Part shown: in pieces, positions 7,739 through 15,056 of the stretch
Position numbering within the stretch: position 1 is the stretch's first letter
Layout: each line of letters opens with the position of its first letter
Source: an uncultured bacterium
GTDB taxonomy: Bacteria > Verrucomicrobiota > Kiritimatiellia > CAIKKV01 > CAIJXV01
Reading direction: 5' to 3'
DNA length: 53,350 nucleotides
Assembly (NCBI GenBank): GCA_903824675.1
Contig: CAIJXV010000001.1
Span: 1 to 53,350 of the forward strand
The notes under the pieces: model-generated
Seen by the model: only the letters and a program-made list of their open reading frames with translations
What the model was told of the DNA's origin: nothing
Databases searched by the model: none
Made by a program: the position numbers and the translations under genes

Positions 7739-8983
7739 TCAGGAGTAATACTTGTCGATGACCGCCTGAACAGTTGCGGCCCACTGCGTCAGGTTCCCGG
7801 GATTATTGGCGATCGTGCTGATGTCCTTCAGCACGAACTCCACCGGGGTGCCCTGCTCCCGGCACGCCTCGCAGTAACTCGTAATCTCCTGTTCGACCGG
7901 ATGGGGATTGAACTCGGGCAGGGCCACGAAGGCGGGGTTCGGCTTTGCGGCCATCACGTAATCGCGGCCCATATTTCTCGCGGCCCGCTGCGGATCGGCC
8001 CAGGGCGTGATGGATATTTTGCGCAAGTTCTTGAACCGCTTGCGCAGAATATCAATCTTGAGGTCCATCGGCTCGCAGCAGCCGTAGTACAGCAGACCGC
8101 ACTCCTTGAACAGTTCCTGGTTGTAGGCAAGGTCGAACTCGTCGTGCATGTCAGGGGAGACCGAACCGAATATCTGGGCGGCACAACGGCCCCAGACGTC
8201 TTTGGGCCGCACGCGACCCTCGAAATCGGCGGCCGGAAGGTCCCTCGTGCAGGCCGGCGTGCAATGCACAAGGAGCGGACGTGGATCGAGCAGCCCCTGG
8301 TCCTCAAGCTGTCTGAACTCTGACTGGGCAATCTGCATGAACCGCCGGGCGGTCTGGTGCATAAAGTCCGGCCGCATGGCCAGGTCCATGAGCAGGTTCT
8401 CCACGCCGCGGTACATCGCGATCCTATCCCATATGCTGTATCCCAGCCCGCAGCCGACCAGTTCCACGTCCATGAGTCCGGCAAACAAGTCGGCGGCCAC
8501 AGACAGCGCCTGTTCCGATGCGGCCTGGTCATACACAATTTCCGGGGCATGCAGTCTGGCCAGATCGTCCTCCGTTTGGAGTTGATCCTGATAGGCATGG
8601 GCAGAGATGTAGGCGCCGGTGTCCCCCTTGATCTGATGATCCTGCACCTCGATGCCTAGGCCTTGCTGCCAGCGGTGCCGCTTATCAACGCGGAAAACCG
8701 GCGGCACCACCAGATCAACCTGGAAATGGTCCCACTGGTAGAGGGTCTGCCGGAGATGGGTTTCCAGCCAGTCGAGATCGGGTGCGCAGAGATTGGTCAG
8801 GGCCGCGTCCTTGATCTCACCCCAAGGGACTTCGTCGATCAAGACCACCGGCCGGACCGATTCCAACGCGTTCGTCTGGCGGTATCGCTCCATCCGTTGC
8901 TGCTGAATGTTCAAATGGGCGATTTCGCTATAGCGCTCCGCCAATGGTCTCAACGTCTGCTTGTCTTTCGCACTCATCTGCAT
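7739..8983 (-). CDS. URO-D/MtaA-superfamily protein with GCCEP motif
   Basis: This 414-residue TIM-barrel protein belongs to the uroporphyrinogen-decarboxylase superfamily, which also holds corrinoid-dependent methyltransferase subunits (MtaA, CmuA). At the position of the HxC zinc motif it has G301-C302-C303-E-P, and the third zinc cysteine is not evident (KPNPAFVAL). It is a different subfamily from the two URO-D-like proteins at 19454 and 21803. True HemE arginine motifs are absent, so haem synthesis is unlikely. AAGGA lies 8 nt before the ATG. It shares strand with the Gfo/Idh gene but is separated from it by 288 bp. Role is unknown; methyl transfer or demethylation is only a family-based possibility. 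Confidence 0.8.
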   Translation of the reverse strand: MQMSAKDKQTLRPLAERYSEIAHLNIQQQRMERYRQTNALESVRPVVLIDEVPWGEIKDAALTNLCAPDLDWLETHLRQTLYQWDHFQVDLVVPPVFRVDKRHRWQQGLGIEVQDHQIKGDTGAYISAHAYQDQLQTEDDLARLHAPEIVYDQAASEQALSVAADLFAGLMDVELVGCGLGYSIWDRIAMYRGVENLLMDLAMRPDFMHQTARRFMQIAQSEFRQLEDQGLLDPRPLLVHCTPACTRDLPAADFEGRVRPKDVWGRCAAQIFGSVSPDMHDEFDLAYNQELFKECGLLYYGCCEPMDLKIDILRKRFKNLRKISITPWADPQRAARNMGRDYVMAAKPNPAFVALPEFNPHPVEQEITSYCEACREQGTPVEFVLKDISTIANNPGNLTQWAATVQAVIDKYYS

Positions 8984-9037
8984 GTCGATGTTCCTTCTCG
9001 TAAGCCGAACCTGCTGATCTAACCACGGGTCCTTTGG

Positions 9038-9154
9038 GGCTCTTGCAAAACCACTGCCAAGACGGTCGGGGTGTAACCCGACCCTCCCAAATCCTCACAT
9101 TTTCGGGCACGGGAGGGCGCGGTTACACCCGCGCCGAGGGGTTTTGCATGAGCC
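9038..9154. repeat. Nested foldback (MITE-like) element
   Basis: Outer arms 9038-9052 and 9140-9154 match 14 of 15 (GGCTCTTGCAAAACC). Inner arms 9069-9088 and 9111-9130 match 18 of 20 (GGGTGTAACC...). The whole 117-bp unit can fold into one long hairpin and lies 55 bp upstream of the URO-D-like gene start. Confidence 0.75.
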
Positions 9155-9333
9155 TGCTTTGTGGAATATTTTCCAACCGAACAGGGCCGGCAAACATGCC
9201 CACCTCGCCGGGAATAGTGAAACTTTCTCCCCCCCCTCGTCAACACACCATTTCAAGTCCCTAATCATCGCGTAAGCTCCGCGTAGCTGCGCTCCCCGAC
9301 AGTTCGGGCTGTGAGCGGATGGCTCGCGGGGAC

Positions 9334-9391
9334 TCTCGCCCTCCAAAGGTCAATCTATACAAGATGGATAACTCTCCCCTGGAGGGCGAGA
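9334..9391. repeat. 12-bp inverted repeat with GCCCTCC/GGAGGGC boxes
   Basis: TCTCGCCCTCCA (9334-9345) and TGGAGGGCGAGA (9380-9391) are perfect inverted copies around a 34-bp loop. The boxes relate it to the GGAGGGC family elsewhere in the window. Confidence 0.7.
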
Positions 9392-9406
9392 CTTCCAGCC
9401 TTCGTA

Positions 9407-9424
9407 GTCACGCCTTGGCGTGAC
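9407..9424. repeat. Perfect hairpin GTCACGCC-TT-GGCGTGAC
   Basis: Two 8-bp arms surround a TT loop. With flanks (CTTCG before, AGTAGG after) it matches the repeat at 6056-6092, so it is a second copy of that dispersed element. Confidence 0.65.
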
Positions 9425-9606
9425 GGAGTAGGCCTGGCGAGCCGCGAGGGCAAGGAGTGACACATGCGGTCGCCATTCGCCGATGCGCTCTTAGCCGGAA
9501 CGATTCAATTGTGAAGGCGAAACGGCGCGTGCAATCTCTAGGGTGGGCCGGGGGCGCCAACCCCGGTCTCCAGCGCGAACAACAGAAGAGAGCCCGCCGC
9601 AGGGAT

Positions 9607-9632
9607 CCGCCTTCGTCCAAGCACTACGGCGG
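9607..9632. repeat. Small CCGCC/GGCGG hairpin repeat
   Basis: CCGCC at 9607-9611 pairs with GGCGG at 9628-9632 around a CTTCG-containing loop. It fits the size of the other dispersed hairpins here, but only one copy was noticed in this window. Confidence 0.35.
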
Positions 9633-9673
9633 GACACGCGCGTCGGGCCACCTGGGAAACGCACCCCAACTGA

Positions 9674-9897
9674 CCGCGGACAGGTCAATGGCCGCCGCAG
9701 GGACACGGCGGAGACAGCGCGCCGCCCTCCAGAAGACGACATCGAGACCAGCGCGAGGATTCCGCTGGAGGGCGCTGCGCCGTCAGCACCGGGTGGGCGT
9801 TGAATTCAAGGACCGCCAGCGAAATAACGGAACAGCATTAGACGAGGATCAAAAAGCAGTCTTACCTGTTATCTTTTGGTTTGTCCCCGATTCTGCG
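9674..9897. repeat. Direct repeat, left copy (224 bp)
   Basis: This segment is repeated at 12790-13036 with only three base differences and one 23-bp insertion in the other copy. Inside are GCCCTCC and GGAGGGC boxes about 50 bp apart. The two copies bracket the secreted-protein gene at 10054-12588, so recombination between them could delete or amplify it. Confidence 0.9.
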
Positions 9898-9968
9898 CTA
9901 ACAGTTGCGCCGGGTTGTCCGGGGAAAGATGTCGCCGGAATTTATCCAGCAGGGAGGTGTTTTTTTGA

Positions 9969-9998
9969 TTGACTTTTCGCGGTGTTTTTTAAATTAAT
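9969..9998 (+). promoter_or_regulatory. Candidate promoter of the secreted LamG protein
   Basis: TTGACT (9969-9974) and ATTAAT (9993-9998) are 18 bp apart in a notably AT-rich tract. TTTCCAGAAT (9998-10007) follows at once and is also present upstream of the AraC gene and at 25865. The transcript would have a leader of about 50 nt containing GGGAGG. Confidence 0.45.
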
Positions 9999-10053
9999 TT
10001 CCAGAATAGGCATTGTTTTGTCATCAGTTTAACCGTAGGGAGGAAAACGAACA

Positions 10054-12588
10054 ATGAATCAAGGGGATCGACGGTTGCGTCAGAGTCAGAGCCTGCGAAT
10101 GACTTGGCCACGGCTGGGATTATTCCCGTGGAGTGCGGCTATCGGAGGGCTGATGGTCCTCGTTCTGGCGATGCCGACGGATGGCGCGCCTACTCTGACC
10201 TATAAGACCGGCCTGTTGACATGGCTACGAGCGGACGATCTCGACGGTGACGGCGATACCGCGGACAACCCGGCCAACGGAACGGCCGTCTCCCAATGGA
10301 ACGACAGCCATACGAGCGGGAACCATGCGACGAACTACACTGCCGGCTCTCAACCCCTCTACCGGCCGACCGGCGGACCCATCAACATGCCCATGGTGGA
10401 ATTCGACGGTACCAACGATTTCATGTCATTGCCGCAGTTGACCTACACGGCGTGGACCCTGTTCATCGTAGGCCGAATGCCGGCCGGTCCTACAACCACG
10501 GCGATTGCCTTTGGCGACTACGGCACGGCCGTGACTGCTTTTCCAAATCTGCTCATGTACCGTGTGGCGGGGACGCCGTTGACCTTTAGGCCCTCGATGC
10601 GCGACGGGGCTAACAAGACGATCTATGCGCAGGACACGAACGGATGGACCAAGTACGCCATCCGTTCGGCATGGGTGAATGACAAGACCATGACCTACCA
10701 GGTGACCGATGGGTTGAGCACTTACACTGGGGCCGGAACGAGAGATGCGACGTTCTCCGCAACCAGCCTGGGAGGCTACCTTGTTCCGATGATCGGTGCC
10801 CTTCCTCCGTCGCCCGGATCCTCCTTCGCCAATCTTCAGCTTTGCGAGCTATTGCTCTACAACAGCACGTTGACAGACAGCCAGCGCGCAGAGGTAGAGG
10901 GCTATCTCAAAGATAAATACTACCCGTTGCCGACCATCGCGAATCGGCCCGCCACGAACGTGACGGCCACCTCGGCCTGCCTGAACGGCTATCTTTTTAG
11001 TTCCAGCGCGGTGCCGGACACGGTTTCGGTCTATTGGGGCCCGACAGACGGCGGCAACCCGACAAGCGGTTTGTGGAAAGCCACGAACTCCTGGGCGCAG
11101 GGGACCTGGACCTCGGGCACATATCCGACCTATCAGGTCTCGCCGCTGACCGAAAACAAATTCTACTACTACCGGTACTATGCCACGAACGCATCCGGTC
11201 ATGCCTGGGCGTCAACGTCGGAGAAGTTCCTGGCGGGCAACGTGTGGGTGACGGCGCCGGACGCCTCGGCCATGGAGCCGCCTCCAGACGGGGCGGTCAC
11301 AAACGAGGGGATGTTGACGATACAGCGCGATCCCGGGGCGACCAATGACACGATGACGATCTACTATCGCTTGACCGCGACGGGCACGAACGGAGTTGAT
11401 TACACCGCGTCGCCGGCGGGAACGAATGTCGTCCTCCTCGCCGGGGTAGCGGAGACGAATATCACGATCACGCCGCTGTGGGACCCTCGCTGGACCGCGG
11501 ACAAGCCCAGTAAGACGGTCTGGCTCACGCTGTTGTCCGGCGCGTATGGGGTCGGAACGCCGGCAAGCAACGCGGTCACCATTGAGCGCTATCCGGTCAC
11601 CGCGGGCGCGAACGTGACAACAGGCGCGGGTTCCTGGACCAACGGCGCGATCTGGAGCCTGGGCCGGCGGCCGGTGCCGGGCGATGACGTGACCGTAAAA
11701 CACGCCGTGCTGCTGACCAATTCCACCGATTACCTGAGTTCTTTCACGATCACGAACGCGACCTTGACCTTCACCAATTGGGCAACGGCGCTCAACGCGG
11801 CCACGGTGATCGTGCAGACCAACGGAACCCTGACCCTGCCATCGGCCTTTCCCACGAGCCAGATGTCGAACCGGGTGTGGGTGGTGTGCTCGAATCTCAC
11901 GATCAATGCCGGAGGAAAAATTCTTGCCGATGCCCGGGGGTATCTGACAGAGAATGGCCCGGGACGTGGATACCCTCACGGAACCTTCTGGGGTTGCGGG
12001 GGAGGCGGCTACGGCGGGAAGGGCAGTTTTGGACAATGGGGCACCGGAGGGGTGACGAACGGTTCGCTGAATGAGCCGCTCAATCCCGGAAGTGGTGGAG
12101 GTGGTATTGAAGCTGGTTCCAACGCCGGCGGCAACGGCGGGGGGGCCATACGGATCGAAGCCGACGGCGTGGTAACGGTCCATGGGACGGTGACGGCCAA
12201 CGGAGCGAATGCGGTGCGGCCTGGCAACATGGGTGGCGGGGGAGGCTCGGGGGGTGGGATTTACGTAACCTGTGCCACCTTCGGGGGCAGTTCAAGCGGC
12301 ATCCTGCGGGCGAATGGCGGTAACGGTATCATGGGTCTCGGCGCCGGCGGTGGGGGCGGCGGGGGCGGGCGGATTGCGGTCTGGGTGGGTGTCTCCCCCG
12401 ATGTGCGGATGCGCTATCTCAATGGTGAGGATGTCCGGCATCTCGTAAAAATAAACGCTCCTATGTATTTTGACGGGACCGTGTCCATTTCTAGTGGCGC
12501 GTCGAGTTTTTCCGGTGGTGATGAGGGGCCGGGCACCATTTTCTTTCTCTCAATCTGGTCCCGGGGCACCATTTTCACTCTTTTATAA
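10054..12588 (+). CDS. Secreted LamG / FN3-like / glycine-rich surface protein
   Basis: The 844-residue protein begins with a basic stretch and a hydrophobic segment (about 26-41, ending near DGA), fitting a signal peptide. It then has a LamG-like domain (about 50-290, starting GLLTWLRADD), an FN3-like region (about 297-395), a Calx-beta-like region (about 400-510) and a beta-helix-like part with long glycine-rich stretches (about 645-790). Such giant repetitive exported proteins are typical of PVC bacteria and are thought to be surface or matrix proteins. GGGAGG precedes the ATG. The C-terminus ends abruptly in GTIFFL...GTIFTLL encoded by a tandem repeat, and no sorting signal is seen, so it may be truncated. 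The gene lies between two long direct repeats. Confidence 0.75.
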   Translation: MNQGDRRLRQSQSLRMTWPRLGLFPWSAAIGGLMVLVLAMPTDGAPTLTYKTGLLTWLRADDLDGDGDTADNPANGTAVSQWNDSHTSGNHATNYTAGSQPLYRPTGGPINMPMVEFDGTNDFMSLPQLTYTAWTLFIVGRMPAGPTTTAIAFGDYGTAVTAFPNLLMYRVAGTPLTFRPSMRDGANKTIYAQDTNGWTKYAIRSAWVNDKTMTYQVTDGLSTYTGAGTRDATFSATSLGGYLVPMIGALPPSPGSSFANLQLCELLLYNSTLTDSQRAEVEGYLKDKYYPLPTIANRPATNVTATSACLNGYLFSSSAVPDTVSVYWGPTDGGNPTSGLWKATNSWAQGTWTSGTYPTYQVSPLTENKFYYYRYYATNASGHAWASTSEKFLAGNVWVTAPDASAMEPPPDGAVTNEGMLTIQRDPGATNDTMTIYYRLTATGTNGVDYTASPAGTNVVLLAGVAETNITITPLWDPRWTADKPSKTVWLTLLSGAYGVGTPASNAVTIERYPVTAGANVTTGAGSWTNGAIWSLGRRPVPGDDVTVKHAVLLTNSTDYLSSFTITNATLTFTNWATALNAATVIVQTNGTLTLPSAFPTSQMSNRVWVVCSNLTINAGGKILADARGYLTENGPGRGYPHGTFWGCGGGGYGGKGSFGQWGTGGVTNGSLNEPLNPGSGGGGIEAGSNAGGNGGGAIRIEADGVVTVHGTVTANGANAVRPGNMGGGGGSGGGIYVTCATFGGSSSGILRANGGNGIMGLGAGGGGGGGGRIAVWVGVSPDVRMRYLNGEDVRHLVKINAPMYFDGTVSISSGASSFSGGDEGPGTIFFLSIWSRGTIFTLL
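12527..12584. repeat. Tandem GGGCACCATTTTC repeat, possible IS21-like terminus
   Basis: GGGCACCATTTTC occurs at 12531 and 12564, exactly 33 bp (11 codons) apart, encoding GTIFFL and GTIFTL at the end of the secreted protein. Internally repeated GGGxCA-TTTT ends are typical of IS21-like elements. No transposase remains nearby, so this is a tentative reading. Confidence 0.35.
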
Positions 12589-13000
12589 TTCCCTCCAGAA
12601 TGGGGCGCAAGGGCTGGTGTTTGAGGACGTATTGTCGTTGCTTCGCACATTCCTGCTTCCGGTGATAAAAGCCACCCCCGGGGAAGGAAAAGGCGTCGCG
12701 CCACCTGCTGACATTTTGCGGCATTCGGGCAATCTGTCATCTTCCTGTCTCAGGTGCAGCCCAAATCCTCGCCTAAGCCTTCAGACCTTCCGCGGACAGG
12801 TCAATGGCCGCCGCAGGGACACGGCGGAGACAGCCCTTCGGCATGCTCAGGGCAGGCGCGCCGCCCTCCAGAAGACGACATCGAGACCAGCGAGAGAATT
12901 CCGCTGGAGGGCGCTGCGCCGTCAGCGCCGGGTGGGCGTTGAATTCAAGGACCGCCAGCGAAATAACGGAACAGCATTAGACGAGGATCAAAAAGCAGTC
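12589..13000. other. Gene-free stretch holding the right direct repeat
   Basis: No recognisable gene is seen. 12589-12789 is of unknown origin and could be debris of an insertion. From 12790 it is the right copy of the 224-bp repeat. Confidence 0.5.
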
Positions 13001-13036
13001 TTACCTGTTATCTTTTGGTTTGTCCCCGATTCTGCG
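12790..13036. repeat. Direct repeat, right copy (247 bp) overlapping a gene end
   Basis: It matches 9674-9897 apart from three substitutions and a 23-bp insertion at 12834-12856. Its last 36 bp encode the final 11 residues and stop of the beta-propeller gene on the minus strand, so either the repeat originated here or it replaced the gene's 3' end. Confidence 0.9.
12834..12856. repeat. 23-bp palindromic insertion within the right direct repeat
   Basis: The inserted sequence starts CCCTTCGGCATGC and continues TCAGGGCAGG; CCCT and AGGG arms enclose a GCATGC palindrome. It is absent from the left copy. A related sequence lies at about 5750-5795. Confidence 0.7.
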
Positions 13037-15034
13037 ATACAGATACACGGTGCCCAACCGATCGGCGGCGCCAATGGCCAGACAGGTGCCATCCGGCGAC
13101 AAGGCGATTGCGTTCAAGACGCTACTGCACGCCAGACCGCAAGGCAAGGTTGACCCGGCAAGCGCGCGGCCCAACTCGCGGACCCCCTGCACCTCATCGT
13201 AATAAAAACACAGTCCCAGATCCGACTCATCTCCCGCCACGCCATAGGCCTTGCTGCGGGTGGGGTCCGTTGTGAAGGCCCGTACCGGCCCATGAATACC
13301 CACGGCGCCCAGGGAATACACGGTTCCAGATGTCGCGTTGACGATGCCCAGCAAACCGTCAAGAGTCCCAACCAGGTATCGCCCACCATTCCAGTCGGCC
13401 CAACAGGATAAGATTGCACGATGCTGACGTCCCGGCCGGTGTGGTAAAGTCAGGCCTTTGAGCACAGAAGGAATCGGCTCGGTCGCAACTCCGGCGGGGG
13501 CACTCCGATCCATGATCTCGACTTGGCCCTCGCGGATGCTGAACGAATGGGGGCCTATGCAGTCACCGGCAAGCGTGGCGTCATCCAGCCATCTGAGGGC
13601 CGTGACCCCGGATTTCTCGGATTCCAGAAGGCGCCACAATCGAATCACCTGTATGTTCTCAGCTTGAATCGCCGCTTGATTCCCCGCCATGAAATGGTTG
13701 GTTTCATCTGTTTTCTCGATATCCTCAATATACGGTTTCAAGCGTTCAGCGGCCTGGGGCAGAGGGGTACAGGTCAGGCGGTCATCCAGATAGACGTAAG
13801 CGTGCGGGTCGTGACTGATTTCCCGAACCAATCCTCTGTTGGCTTTCACAAGGGCCAGATCAATCGCCAGCATGCCCGGCGCATCAGGCCCGTGATTCGT
13901 GTCAGAAAGGTAGAGCGTATGGCCGGCCTGGAGCATATCGCCGCTGTAATAGACGGTCCGCTCGGCGGTGCCTAACAAGCCGTGAACCTGTGGCCGCCCC
14001 CCGCTCCTCAGATCCCACTCGGCCAGGTGAACCCACGTCCCCTGGATCCCGTTAACCGCGCTCGCCAGGCCGTACCAGAGCCGGCCCTCGTCATCGAAGG
14101 CCATTCCCGCCACGTTACGCGGAAAGGTCTTGGGGCCGGGCGGACAGGGATCCACGCTCCCCAGGTCCTCGAATTTCCCGGTTTTCGTATCCAACGCAAC
14201 CAACCGGTCAGAAATATTGTGCGCCATGTAGAACCGGCCATCTGGTCCGGTGGCGGCAAAGGTGAATTGTTTGCGCGCCAACAGATTTGGCGGACCGGGG
14301 AACTGGTAATTGAGGTCGATGATGCGGCGCTGATCCACGTCAATTTTCAGCACCCACCCGCTTGAGGTTGAAGTGTAGATGTGGCCATCCGGCCCGCGCG
14401 CCAGACGAAAGGTCCCGCATTCCGACATCTGGCCCCAATCGGCGACTTCCTGTGTCCGGCAATCATAGCGATAGAGGTGGCCGCGCAGGTAACCGCTCAT
14501 ATAATAGGCGTGGTGACGAGGATCGTAACAGCCGCCGTAAATGCTTTCCCTGGGCACCGGGATTCCCAGGTTCGTAACCTGTCCATTTCCCGGGTCATAA
14601 ACCAACAGATGTGACCCGGCATAACCCTCCCATTGATGGGTATAGTACCCCTCAATCATCCAGGCCGGATGCCCAGGGGCGGGTGCGGTCGTGTGCGTGG
14701 TCATGATCAGCCGTCCATCGTTCATCACATCCATGGAGGTGTGAATTTTACTCGGAGGGATGGCGCGCCCCCCCACCCTGCACACCTCGGCCGCCCGAAA
14801 GCAGCGCGAATAACGGCCTTCGCCCGGGAAGTACTCGTACAGTTCGGCGCTGGCGGAAACAAGGCCTTCGGCGCATAAACTGACAAAGAAACGACCTTCC
14901 GGCGTTCGGTGCATATCCCAGATGGAGTTATGGGGGATCCCCTGGGGAAAATAGACAGCCCGCACCGCCTCCCGGGGCATCATTTCAAAAAAACCAGCGG
15001 GCAGGTCATCGGATCGGATATGGGTTGTATTCAT
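13001..15034 (-). CDS. Beta-propeller (NHL/kelch-like) protein of unknown function
   Basis: The 677-residue protein carries repeated blade-like segments such as GHLYRYDCRTQEVADWG, RLVALDTKTGKFEDLG and GGRYLVGTLDGLLGIVNATSG, spaced by about 50 residues. They indicate one or two beta-propellers that may bind or lyse polysaccharide. No signal peptide or catalytic residues were identified. The ATG at 15034 was chosen over a longer frame because AAGGA lies 8 nt upstream and the upstream gene ends 22 nt before. It is the last gene of the large minus-strand cluster, directly behind the GH67/GH20-like gene. Its last 11 residues are encoded inside the long direct repeat. Confidence 0.7.
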   Translation of the reverse strand: MNTTHIRSDDLPAGFFEMMPREAVRAVYFPQGIPHNSIWDMHRTPEGRFFVSLCAEGLVSASAELYEYFPGEGRYSRCFRAAEVCRVGGRAIPPSKIHTSMDVMNDGRLIMTTHTTAPAPGHPAWMIEGYYTHQWEGYAGSHLLVYDPGNGQVTNLGIPVPRESIYGGCYDPRHHAYYMSGYLRGHLYRYDCRTQEVADWGQMSECGTFRLARGPDGHIYTSTSSGWVLKIDVDQRRIIDLNYQFPGPPNLLARKQFTFAATGPDGRFYMAHNISDRLVALDTKTGKFEDLGSVDPCPPGPKTFPRNVAGMAFDDEGRLWYGLASAVNGIQGTWVHLAEWDLRSGGRPQVHGLLGTAERTVYYSGDMLQAGHTLYLSDTNHGPDAPGMLAIDLALVKANRGLVREISHDPHAYVYLDDRLTCTPLPQAAERLKPYIEDIEKTDETNHFMAGNQAAIQAENIQVIRLWRLLESEKSGVTALRWLDDATLAGDCIGPHSFSIREGQVEIMDRSAPAGVATEPIPSVLKGLTLPHRPGRQHRAILSCWADWNGGRYLVGTLDGLLGIVNATSGTVYSLGAVGIHGPVRAFTTDPTRSKAYGVAGDESDLGLCFYYDEVQGVRELGRALAGSTLPCGLACSSVLNAIALSPDGTCLAIGAADRLGTVYLYRRIGDKPKDNR

Positions 15035-15056
15035 GATTTTTCCTTGGCAGCCGCAC

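Larger units (their letters stand above)
8984..10053. other. Gene-free 1-kb cluster of small repeats
   Basis: No reading frame here has recognisable content. The stretch holds a nested foldback (9038-9154), a 12-bp inverted repeat (9334-9391), a perfect hairpin (9407-9424), a CCGCC/GGCGG hairpin (9607-9632) and one copy of a 224-bp direct repeat (9674-9897), ending in an AT-rich promoter region. It looks like a landing zone for successive small insertions. Confidence 0.7.

Noticed and set aside
9038-9632. CRISPR array among the repeats before the secreted protein
   Set aside because: Repeats differ from one another, are inverted instead of direct, and have no regular spacers or cas genes.
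11212-12183. Minus-strand 323-codon frame within the secreted LamG protein
   Set aside because: It is opposite a protein with signal peptide and LamG/FN3-like modules and has no domain of its own.
10054-12588. PEP-CTERM or autotransporter sorting signal on the secreted protein
   Set aside because: The C-terminus ends in GTIFTLL without a PEP motif, a membrane helix plus arginines, or a beta-barrel.
12470-13153. Plus-strand frame spanning the right direct repeat
   Set aside because: It runs through repeat DNA and the end of the propeller gene; the repeated part is also translated in the left copy without conserved protein context.
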